Source: Kutzneria sp.
GTDB taxonomy: Bacteria > Actinomycetota > Actinomycetes > Mycobacteriales > Pseudonocardiaceae
Direction of reading: 5' to 3'
NCBI GenBank assembly: GCA_019239965.1
Contig: JAFAZC010000190.1
Location: 1 to 64,000 of the forward strand
DNA: 64,000 nt
Position numbers and translations under genes: made by a program
In this document: in pieces, positions 40,513 to 48,236 of the stretch
How positions within the stretch are numbered: position 1 is the stretch's first letter
How the letters are laid out: each line of letters starts with the position of its first letter
Notes under the pieces: model-generated
The model's database searches: none
What the model saw: only the letters and a program-made list of their open reading frames with translations
Told to the model about the DNA's origin: nothing

Positions 40513-42840
40513 GTGACGGTCGTCGACACGGCGACAACCACCATGTGCGTGCGCAAGCGAAACGGCGCACTTGAACCCGTCGACGTCAACAAGATCGTGC
40601 GCGCGGTGCAGCGCTGCACCGTCGGACTGAGCGGTGTCGACCCGCTGCGGGTCGCGACCAAGACGATCAGCGGTCTGTACGACGGCGCGACCACCGAGGA
40701 ACTGGACCGGCTGTCCATCCAGACGGCGGCCGCACTGGTCGCCGAGGAGCCCGAGTACTCGAAGCTCGCGGCAGGCCTGCTGGCCGCGTACATCGAGAAA
40801 GAGGTGCGCCGCCAGGGCGTGCAGTCGTTCAGCCAGAGCATCGCGCTCGGACACGCCGAGGGCCTGATCGGCGGGGAGACCGCGACGTTCGTGGCGGCCA
40901 ACGCACGCAAGCTGGACGACGCGATCGACATCGACGCCGACCGGCGGTTCGAATACTTCGGCCTGCGCACCGTCTACGACCGCTACCTGCTGCGTCACCC
41001 CGCGAAGCGGCTGGTCATCGAGATGCCGCAGTACTGGCTGCTGCGTGTGGCGTGCGGCCTGTCGCGCACCGCGGCCGAGGCGATCGACTTCTACCGGCTG
41101 ATGTCGTCGCTGGCCTACCTGCCCAGCTCGCCGACGTTGTTCAACTCCGGCACCAAGCACACCCAGATGTCGTCGTGCTACCTACTGGACTCGCCGCGCG
41201 ACGAGCTGGAGTCGATCTACGAGCGGTACGCGCAGATCGCACGGCTGTCGAAGTTCGCGGGCGGCATCGGCGTGCAGTGGTCGCGTGTGCGGTCGCGCGG
41301 CGCGCTGATCCGTGGAACGAACGGGCATTCCAACGGCATCGTGCCGTGGCTGCGCACGCTGGACGCGTCGGTGTCGGCGGTGAACCAGGGCGGCCGCCGC
41401 AAGGGTGCGGCCTGCGTGTACCTGGAGACGTGGCATCCGGACATCGACGAGTTCCTCGAGCTGCGCGACAACACCGGTGAGGACGCCCGGCGCACGCACA
41501 ACCTCAACCTGGCGAACTGGATCCCGGACGAGTTCATGCGCCGCGTCGAGGCGGACGCGGACTGGTCGCTGTTCGACCCGGACGAGGTTCCCGAGCTGGT
41601 CGACCTCTGGGGCGACGAGTTCGATCGCGCCTACCGCGCCGCGGAGGAAGCGGGTCGTGCGGTGCGTACGGTGCAGGCCCGTGACCTTTACGGACGGATG
41701 ATCCGCACGCTGGCGCAGACCGGCAACGGCTGGATGACGTTCAAGGACACCGCGAACCGCACCTGCAACCAGACAGCCGAGCCGGGCAACGTGGTGCACC
41801 TATCCAACCTGTGCACCGAGATCCTCGAGGTCACCAGCGATGAGGAGACCGCGGTGTGCAACCTCGGTTCGGTCAACCTCGGCGCGCACGTCGAAGGCGA
41901 CGGCATCGACTGGGAGCGGCTGCGCAGGACGGTCCGCACCGCGGTGGTTTTCCTCGACCGGGTGATCGACATCAACTACTACCCGACAGAGCAGGCGGCG
42001 CGCAGCAACCCGCGCTGGCGTCCAGTCGGACTCGGTGTCATGGGCCTGCAGGACGTGTTCTTCACACTGCGCCTGCCGTTCGACTCGCCGCGGGCGCGCG
42101 AGCTGTCGACCCGGATCGCCGAGGAGGTCTACCTCACGGCACTGGAGTCGTCGGCCGAACTGGCGGCGTCCGCGGGCGCGCACCCGGCGTACGCGCGGAC
42201 CCGCGCCGCACGCGGTGAGCTACAGCCGGACCTGTGGGGTGTCACGCCGACGCAGACGTCGCGGTGGGCCGCCGTCCGCGAACAGATCGCCGAGCACGGC
42301 CTGCGCAACTCGCTGCTGATCGCCGTCGCCCCGACGGCCACGATCGCGTCGATCGCGGGCTGCTTCGAGTGCATCGAGCCACAGGTGTCCAACACCTTCA
42401 AGCGTGAGACGCTGTCCGGCGAGTTCCTGCAGATCAACTCCTACCTTGTACGTGAACTCAGGTCGCGTGGCCTGTGGACCGAGGAGATCCGCGCGCGGCT
42501 CAAGCGGGACGACGGTTCCGCGCAGGGCATCACTGAGCTGCCCGAGGACGTGCGTTCGTTGTTCCGCACAGCGTGGGAGCTGCCGCAGAAGGCGTTGATC
42601 GAACTGGCCGCGGCCCGCGGTCCGTACGTCGACCAGAGCCAGTCGCTGAACCTGTTCGTCGCGTCGCCGACGATCGGCAAGCTCTCCTCGATGTACCTCT
42701 ACGCCTGGAAAGCGGGGCTGAAGACCACCTACTACCTGCGCTCACGCCCGGCGACGCGCATCCAGCAGGCCACGGTTCCCACGGTGGACGCCGTCGCCTG
42801 CTCCCTGGAAAACCCCGAGTCCTGTGAGGCCTGCCAGTGA
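40513..42840 (+). CDS. nrdA: class I ribonucleotide reductase, large subunit
   Basis: A 775-aa catalytic subunit reducing ribonucleotides to deoxyribonucleotides. The ATP-cone is at the N-terminus (VRKRNGALEPVDVNKIVRAVQRC). The active-site region includes the cysteine in HLSNLCTEI, with NLGSVNL following. MSSCYLLD near the front and the C-terminal redox tail CSLENPESCEACQ are also present. GTG 40513 is the best start, 7 nt after AGGAG (40501-40505); GTG 40453 and ATG 40483 are upstream options without a better site. It overlaps nrdB by 4 bp and is controlled by the B12 riboswitch and NrdR-like boxes upstream. Confidence 0.94.
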   Translation: MTVVDTATTTMCVRKRNGALEPVDVNKIVRAVQRCTVGLSGVDPLRVATKTISGLYDGATTEELDRLSIQTAAALVAEEPEYSKLAAGLLAAYIEKEVRRQGVQSFSQSIALGHAEGLIGGETATFVAANARKLDDAIDIDADRRFEYFGLRTVYDRYLLRHPAKRLVIEMPQYWLLRVACGLSRTAAEAIDFYRLMSSLAYLPSSPTLFNSGTKHTQMSSCYLLDSPRDELESIYERYAQIARLSKFAGGIGVQWSRVRSRGALIRGTNGHSNGIVPWLRTLDASVSAVNQGGRRKGAACVYLETWHPDIDEFLELRDNTGEDARRTHNLNLANWIPDEFMRRVEADADWSLFDPDEVPELVDLWGDEFDRAYRAAEEAGRAVRTVQARDLYGRMIRTLAQTGNGWMTFKDTANRTCNQTAEPGNVVHLSNLCTEILEVTSDEETAVCNLGSVNLGAHVEGDGIDWERLRRTVRTAVVFLDRVIDINYYPTEQAARSNPRWRPVGLGVMGLQDVFFTLRLPFDSPRARELSTRIAEEVYLTALESSAELAASAGAHPAYARTRAARGELQPDLWGVTPTQTSRWAAVREQIAEHGLRNSLLIAVAPTATIASIAGCFECIEPQVSNTFKRETLSGEFLQINSYLVRELRSRGLWTEEIRARLKRDDGSAQGITELPEDVRSLFRTAWELPQKALIELAAARGPYVDQSQSLNLFVASPTIGKLSSMYLYAWKAGLKTTYYLRSRPATRIQQATVPTVDAVACSLENPESCEACQ

Positions 42841-43865
42841 CCACGCTCGAGAACACCGCCCGCAAGCACGCACTGCTCGACCCCGGCATGGACCTCACCC
42901 TGCGGCCCATGCGCTATCCGCTGTTCTATGAGCGCTTCCGCGACGCGATCAAGAACACGTGGACCGTCGAGGAGGTCGACCTGCACTCCGACCTCGCCGA
43001 CCTGTCAAAGCTGTCCGCGGCCGAGCGGCATCTGGTCAACCGGCTCGTCGCGTTCTTCGCGACCGGTGACACCATCGTCGCGAACAACCTCGTGCTCAAC
43101 CTCTACGAGCACGTGAACGCGCCGGAGGCCCGGCTCTACCTGTCTCGGCAGCTGTTCGAGGAGGCCGTGCACGTCCAGTTCTACCTGACGCTGCTCGACA
43201 CCTATCTGCCCGACGAGAATGAGCGAGCCGAGGCGTTCGCCGCCGTCGAGAACATCCCGTCCATTCGGGACAAAGCCGAGTTCTGCTACAAGTGGATCGA
43301 CTCGATCTCCCGGCTGGACCGTCTGGAGACGCGGGAGGACCGACGGTCGTTCCTGCTCAACCTGATCTGCTTCGCCGCGTGTATCGAGGGCCTGTTCTTC
43401 TACGGTGCCTTCGCCTACGTGTACTTCCTGCGGTCGCGCGGACTGCTCAACGGCCTCGCGTCCGGCACGAACTGGGTGTTCCGCGACGAGTCGATGCACA
43501 TGGCGTTCGCGTTCGACGTCGTGGACACGGTGCGCCGCGAGGAGCCGGACCTGTTCGACGACGAGCTGCGCGAGCAGGTGCGGCTGATGCTGCGCGAGGC
43601 CGTGGACGTGGAGACGCGGTTCGCAGAGGACCTGCTGGGGCAGGGTGTCGCGGGCATGTCCGTGGCGGCGATGCGGTCCTATGTGGAGCATGTGGCGGAC
43701 CGGCGGCTCCAGGTGCTGGGCATCGAGCCGATCTACGGTTCGAAGAACCCGTTCGCGTTCATGGAGTTGCAGGACGTGCAGGAGCTGTCGAACTTCTTCG
43801 AACGCCGGGTGTCGGCCTACCAGGTCGCGGTGAGCGGCACGGTCTCCTTCGACGAGGACTTCTAG
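42837..43865 (+). CDS. nrdB: class I ribonucleotide reductase, small subunit
   Basis: A 342-aa radical-generating diiron subunit. Metal-ligand helices are visible: ATGDTIVANN region, QLFEEAVHVQFY, CIEGLFFYGAF and FRDESMHMAFAFDV. The C-terminal peptide SGTVSFDEDF is the typical tail that docks to NrdA. GTG 42837 overlaps the nrdA stop. In Streptomyces the operon continues with nrdS (an AraC-like gene); no such gene follows here, and a strong hairpin begins 15 bp after the stop. Confidence 0.94.
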   Translation: MTTLENTARKHALLDPGMDLTLRPMRYPLFYERFRDAIKNTWTVEEVDLHSDLADLSKLSAAERHLVNRLVAFFATGDTIVANNLVLNLYEHVNAPEARLYLSRQLFEEAVHVQFYLTLLDTYLPDENERAEAFAAVENIPSIRDKAEFCYKWIDSISRLDRLETREDRRSFLLNLICFAACIEGLFFYGAFAYVYFLRSRGLLNGLASGTNWVFRDESMHMAFAFDVVDTVRREEPDLFDDELREQVRLMLREAVDVETRFAEDLLGQGVAGMSVAAMRSYVEHVADRRLQVLGIEPIYGSKNPFAFMELQDVQELSNFFERRVSAYQVAVSGTVSFDEDF

Positions 43866-43879
43866 CTGGGCGGGAGATC

Positions 43880-43919
43880 GTGGGTGACGAGGCGTGTCAC
43901 CGGGCTCCTTGTCACCCAC
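43880..43919 (+). terminator. intrinsic-type hairpin after nrdB
   Basis: Arms GTGGGTGACGAGG (43880-43892) and CCTTGTCACCCAC (43907-43919) pair at 12 of 13 positions plus a G-T, with a 14-nt loop, starting 15 bp after the nrdB stop. No U-tract follows, as is usual in high-GC actinobacteria. It separates nrdAB from the opposing tRNA gene. Confidence 0.7.
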
Positions 43920-44080
43920 GCCGACCGGCTGTACCGCACCGGGCGTCCGTTATCGAATTGTGCCCCAGCGGGGTGGCGTAGGTGGTGTTGGTGGTGGGTC
44001 GGCGCAGCGGGGGTCTGGGGGTCGTCTCCCGGAGCACGCAAGCGCCCGGTCCCGCGAGCGCGGCCCACCCAATCGATTGT

Positions 44081-44152
44081 GCCCCCGGCAGGACTCGAAC
44101 CTGCGGCCAAGTGATTAGAAGTCACTTGCTCTATCCGCTGAGCTACGGAGGC
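44081..44152 (-). tRNA. tRNA-Arg (anticodon UCU)
   Basis: A 72-nt cloverleaf on the minus strand. The acceptor stem GCCTCCG/CGGGGGC (one G-U pair), D-arm GCTCAGCGGATAGAGC, anticodon loop CTTCTAA with anticodon TCT, and T-arm GCAGGTTCGAGTCCTGC are all intact. The 3' CCA is not encoded. It reads the rare arginine codon AGA. Confidence 0.95.
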
Positions 44153-44371
44153 TGGAAAAACAGTGCTCCTGATTCGTGCTGGTTATCGCTCCCAGTATCT
44201 CAAATGTTTCTGTCGGGTACTCACCGTTGCACCGCGACGTCCGGTCCGGCGGACCTGACGAGCTCAACCACCTGATCAGGGTAACCGCAGGAACGTAGCC
44301 GACGCGGACGGCTCCTCGTCGCCGCACAAGACCCGTGCGGTGTGACCGGTGCGACAGCCTACCCTCGTGGT

Positions 44372-46408
44372 GTGCCCGTCGATGTTCTGGCCACAGACCC
44401 CGTTCCGACCCGGCCGGCCGGCAGGAGAGCGGGACTGCTGCCGCTGCTCGTGCTCAGCGCCATGATCGCGGCGGTGGTCGGGGTCGTACTCACCCTGGTG
44501 TCCGGCAGCGAGCTGCTGTACACCGATCTCGGCTTACCCGATCCCGGCGCCGTGACGCGATGCGGCATCACCGCCGTTCGAGTGCTGACCGAGGCCGCGT
44601 CGACGGTCTGCGTCGGCTCGCTGCTGTTCTCGGCTTTCCTCGTGCCGGCGAAACGCTCCGGTGACCTCACCGCCGACGGCTACGTCTCACTGCGGACCGC
44701 CGCGTGGGCGGCGGCGCTGTGGTGCGTCGGCGCCGTCCTCGAGGTTCCCTTCACCCTCGCCGACGGCGTTGGCAAGCCGGTCGCCGTCATGCTGAATCCG
44801 GCGGTCCTTGTCGCCAGCGTCGGCGAGGTCGACCAGGCCGAGGCCTGGGCGGTCACCGCCGTCCTCGTCTTCGTGCTTGCGGCCGGCTGTTTCGCCACAC
44901 TGAGCTGGGGGTGGACGGCCACGCTCTTCGTGCTGTCCCTTATCGGTCTCGTGCCGGTGGCGGCGAGCGGACACTCCGCGAGCGGCGGTTCGCACGACCT
45001 CGCCTCGGACAGCCTGCTCTACCACCTGACGGCGGCGGCGGTGTGGATCGGCGGGCTCATCGCGTTGCTGGCCTACGCCAGGCGCCGACACGACCACCTC
45101 GCTCTCGCCGCCAGCCGGTTCTCCAGGATCGCCCTGGTCTGCTGGGTCGTGATGGCCCTTTCCGGTGTGGTCAACGCCCTGGTCCGGCTGCCGCCGGCAG
45201 ACCTGTTCGACACGGCTTACGGACTGCTGGTGCTGGTCAAGGTGGCGCTGCTCGCCGGGCTCGGTGTTTTCGGGTACCTGCAACGAACGCGCGGCGTCAA
45301 AGCCGTGGTGGCGACCGGATCCGGCAGGGCCATGGCCAGGCTGGCCGCGGTCGAGATCCTTGTCATGTTCGTCACCGTGGGGGTCGCGTCCGCGCTGGCG
45401 CGGACGCCGCCGCCGCAGAACGCCTACGGCCCGGTCGGTGCCGTCGAGGCGCTGATCGGCTATCCGCTGGACGGCCCGCCGACGGCCCTCCGACTGCTCT
45501 TCGACGGGCGGTTCGACCTGGTGTTCGGGACCGCCTCGGTGCTCGGCGCCATCGGCTACCTCGCCGGCGTGCGCCGGCTGCGTCGACGGGGTGACAGCTG
45601 GCCCGTCGGCAGGGCCATCTCCTGGGTCTGCGGCTGTGCCATCGTGTTTGTCGCGACGTCGTCGGGGATCGGCCGGTACGCGCCGGCCATGTTCAGCGCC
45701 CATATGGGCAGCCACATGATGCTGAACATGCTCGCGCCCGCGTTGCTTGTGCTCGGCGGGCCGGTCACCCTCGCGCTGCGTGCCTTGCCGGTGGCGGGCG
45801 CCGACGAACCGCAAGGGCCCCGCGAATGGCTGCTGGCCGTGGTGCACTCGCCGGCGGCGAGGGTACTGAGTCATCCGGTGGTCGCACTGGTGCTGTTCGT
45901 CGGATCGTTCTACGCCCTGTACTTCTCCGGGCTGTTCGACTCGGCACTCGACCACCACTGGGCACATCTGGCCATGAACGCCCACTTCATCCTGGTCGGC
46001 TACCTGTTCTACTGGCCGGTGATCGGGGTGGATCCGGCACCGCGTCAACTGCCTCCGCTCGGCCGGCTGGGCATCGTGTTCGTCTCCATACCCTTTCACG
46101 CGTTCTTCGGCGTGATCCTGATGAGCATGCAGACGGTGATCGGACAGAACTTCTACCGCTCACTCGCCCTGCCCTGGGTCACCGATGAGCTGGCCGATCA
46201 GAGGCTAGGGGGCGGCATCGCGTGGGCTTCGGGCGAGATACCGCTGCTCCTGGTGATGCTCGCCCTGCTGGTGCAGTGGGCACGCAGCGACGAGCGCGCC
46301 GCCCGGCGCTCCGACCGCAAGGCGGACGCGGACGGCGACGCTGAGTTGGCCGCCTACAACGCGATGCTGGCCGATCTGGGCGGGCACCCGCCGCCGCCGC
46401 CCGGCTGA
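44372..46408 (+). CDS. CopD/CtaG fusion: copper transport and cytochrome c oxidase assembly protein
   Basis: A polytopic membrane protein of about 678 aa. The first half is a CopD-like copper-import domain with about eight hydrophobic segments (e.g. YHLTAAAVWIGGLIALL). The second half is a caa3-type CtaG domain (MFSAHMGSHMMLNMLAPALL, HFILVGYLFYWPVIG) with conserved histidines and methionines suited to copper. The fusion is common in actinobacteria and delivers copper to cytochrome oxidase. Start: GTG 44372 lies 7 nt after TACCCT (44360-44365), a plausible -10, suggesting a leaderless mRNA; GTG 44342 is the longer option. It stands alone. Confidence 0.9.
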   Translation: MPVDVLATDPVPTRPAGRRAGLLPLLVLSAMIAAVVGVVLTLVSGSELLYTDLGLPDPGAVTRCGITAVRVLTEAASTVCVGSLLFSAFLVPAKRSGDLTADGYVSLRTAAWAAALWCVGAVLEVPFTLADGVGKPVAVMLNPAVLVASVGEVDQAEAWAVTAVLVFVLAAGCFATLSWGWTATLFVLSLIGLVPVAASGHSASGGSHDLASDSLLYHLTAAAVWIGGLIALLAYARRRHDHLALAASRFSRIALVCWVVMALSGVVNALVRLPPADLFDTAYGLLVLVKVALLAGLGVFGYLQRTRGVKAVVATGSGRAMARLAAVEILVMFVTVGVASALARTPPPQNAYGPVGAVEALIGYPLDGPPTALRLLFDGRFDLVFGTASVLGAIGYLAGVRRLRRRGDSWPVGRAISWVCGCAIVFVATSSGIGRYAPAMFSAHMGSHMMLNMLAPALLVLGGPVTLALRALPVAGADEPQGPREWLLAVVHSPAARVLSHPVVALVLFVGSFYALYFSGLFDSALDHHWAHLAMNAHFILVGYLFYWPVIGVDPAPRQLPPLGRLGIVFVSIPFHAFFGVILMSMQTVIGQNFYRSLALPWVTDELADQRLGGGIAWASGEIPLLLVMLALLVQWARSDERAARRSDRKADADGDAELAAYNAMLADLGGHPPPPPG

Positions 46409-46531
46409 GCGCCCGCGGCGGGTGCCGACTTGTCCCCCACAAGCGTTATTCGTCGGCGCAAAGCGCCTCTTCCGAGCGGGTCTGGCCCGCGCCTGATGAG
46501 TCCCGAGGTACTCGCCGGCTCCGCGCCGCTC

Positions 46532-46537
46532 TACGAT
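46532..46537 (+). promoter_or_regulatory. probable -10 of a leaderless ettA transcript
   Basis: TACGAT ends 7 bp before the ettA ATG (46545), and no ribosome-binding site lies between. Actinobacterial leaderless genes show this -10-to-ATG distance. No clear -35 is visible. Confidence 0.4.
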
Positions 46538-46544
46538 CGCGGCC

Positions 46545-48221
46545 ATGGCCGAGTACATCTACACCATGAAGAAGGCGCGCAAGACGCACGGGGACAAGGT
46601 CATCCTCGATGACGTGACCACCGCGTTCCTGCCCGGCGCCAAGATCGGTGTCGTCGGCCCCAACGGCGCTGGCAAGTCGAGTGTGCTCAAAATCATGGCT
46701 GGCCTTGACCAGCCGAGCAACGGAGAGGCTTTCCTCTCGCCCGGCTACTCCGTGGGAATCCTGCAGCAGGAGCCTCCGCTGACCGAGGACAAGACGGTTC
46801 TCGGCAACGTCGAGGAGGGCGTCGGCGAGGTGATGGTGAAGCTTCACCGGTTCAACGAGATCGCCGAGAAGCTCGCCGTCGACTACTCCGACGAGCTGAT
46901 GGAGGAGATGGGCAGGCTTCAGGAGGAGTTGGACCACGCCGACGCGTGGGACCTCGACTCGCAGCTGGAGCAGGCGATGGACGCGCTGCGCTGCCCACCG
47001 CCCGACGCCGAGGTCGGCATGTTGTCTGGTGGGGAACGGCGCAGGGTGGCGCTGTGCAAGCTACTGCTGAGCAAGCCAGATCTCCTGCTGCTCGACGAGC
47101 CGACCAACCATCTCGACGCCGAGAGCGTCCTCTGGCTGGAGCAGCACCTCGCGCAGTACGCGGGTGCCGTGCTGGCGGTGACGCACGACCGGTACTTCCT
47201 CGACAACGTGGCACAGTGGATCATGGAGGTCGACCGGGGTCGGGTCATCGGCTACGAGGGCAACTACTCCACCTATCTGGAGAAGAAGTCCGAGCGCCTC
47301 GCGGTCGCCGGCAAGAAGGACGCCAAGCTGCAGAAGCGGCTCAAGAGCGAGTTGGAGTGGGTCCGGTCGGGCGCGAAGGCCCGCCAGGCCAAGTCCAAGG
47401 CTCGATTGCAGCGATACGAGGAGATGGCCGCCGAGGCCGAGAAGAACCGCAAGCTGGACTTCGAGGAGATCCAGATCCCGCCGGGTCCCCGGCTGGGCAG
47501 TACGGTCGTGGAGGTCAACAGCCTGCGGAAGGGGTTCGGCGACCGCGTCCTCATTCAGGACCTGTCGTTCAACCTGCCGCGCAACGGCATCGTCGGCGTC
47601 ATCGGACCCAACGGCGTCGGCAAGACGACCCTGTTCAAGACCATCGTCGGTCTCGAACAGCCCGACGACGGCACGGTCCGTGTCGGTGACACGGTGCACC
47701 TGTCCTACGTCGATCAGACGCGTGCCGGCATCGATCCGGCGAAGAACGTGTGGGAAGTGGTCTCCGACGGGCTCGACCACATCCAGGTCGGACAGACCGA
47801 GATGCCCTCGCGGGCCTATGTCAGCGCCTTCGGGTTCAAGGGCGCCGACCAGCAGAAGCCGGCGGGCGTGCTGTCCGGTGGCGAACGCAACCGACTCAAC
47901 CTCGCGCTGACCCTCAAGCAGGGCGGCAACCTGATCCTCCTCGACGAGCCGACCAACGACCTCGACGTGGAGACCCTCGGTTCGCTGGAGAACGCGCTGG
48001 AGCAGTTCCCCGGCTGTGCCGTGGTGATCTCCCACGATCGGTGGTTCCTGGACCGGGTCGCGACGCACATCCTGGCCTGGGAGGGCACCGAGGCCGATCC
48101 CGCCCGTTGGTTCTGGTTCGAGGGCAACTTCGAGGGATACGAGAAGAACAAGATCGACCGACTCGGCGCTGAGGCGGCGCGGCCCCACCGCGTCACCTAT
48201 CGGAAGCTGACACGGGACTGA
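46545..48221 (+). CDS. ettA: energy-dependent translational throttle protein EttA (ABC-F)
   Basis: A 558-aa ABC-F ATPase with two nucleotide-binding domains. They have Walker A GPNGAGKSS (about residue 37) and GPNGVGKTT, signature LSGGERRR and LSGGERNR, and Walker B LLLLDEPTNHLD and LILLDEPTNDLD. Between them is the arm/linker rich in Lys, Glu and Arg (KKDAKLQKRLKSELEWVRS), which marks EttA rather than resistance-type ABC-F proteins. It binds the ribosomal E site and adjusts translation to the energy state. The start is ATG 46545 directly downstream of a -10-like box. The next gene follows 15 bp later on the same strand. Confidence 0.95.
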   Translation: MAEYIYTMKKARKTHGDKVILDDVTTAFLPGAKIGVVGPNGAGKSSVLKIMAGLDQPSNGEAFLSPGYSVGILQQEPPLTEDKTVLGNVEEGVGEVMVKLHRFNEIAEKLAVDYSDELMEEMGRLQEELDHADAWDLDSQLEQAMDALRCPPPDAEVGMLSGGERRRVALCKLLLSKPDLLLLDEPTNHLDAESVLWLEQHLAQYAGAVLAVTHDRYFLDNVAQWIMEVDRGRVIGYEGNYSTYLEKKSERLAVAGKKDAKLQKRLKSELEWVRSGAKARQAKSKARLQRYEEMAAEAEKNRKLDFEEIQIPPGPRLGSTVVEVNSLRKGFGDRVLIQDLSFNLPRNGIVGVIGPNGVGKTTLFKTIVGLEQPDDGTVRVGDTVHLSYVDQTRAGIDPAKNVWEVVSDGLDHIQVGQTEMPSRAYVSAFGFKGADQQKPAGVLSGGERNRLNLALTLKQGGNLILLDEPTNDLDVETLGSLENALEQFPGCAVVISHDRWFLDRVATHILAWEGTEADPARWFWFEGNFEGYEKNKIDRLGAEAARPHRVTYRKLTRD

Positions 48222-48236
48222 GGGGAGTGCCCCAGA

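Larger units (their letters stand above)
43866..44371. other. intergenic region with terminator and tRNA
   Basis: This 506-bp stretch holds the nrdAB hairpin (43880-43919), a GT-rich segment without gene signals (43965-44040), the tRNA-Arg gene on the minus strand (44081-44152), its AT-richer upstream region (44153-44215), and the presumed promoter of the CopD/CtaG gene. Short frames of 60-97 codons across the tRNA are not credible genes. Confidence 0.75.

Noticed and set aside
43884-44275. Small frames overlapping the tRNA-Arg gene
   Set aside because: They are the translated tRNA and flanking DNA; no start signals or homology.
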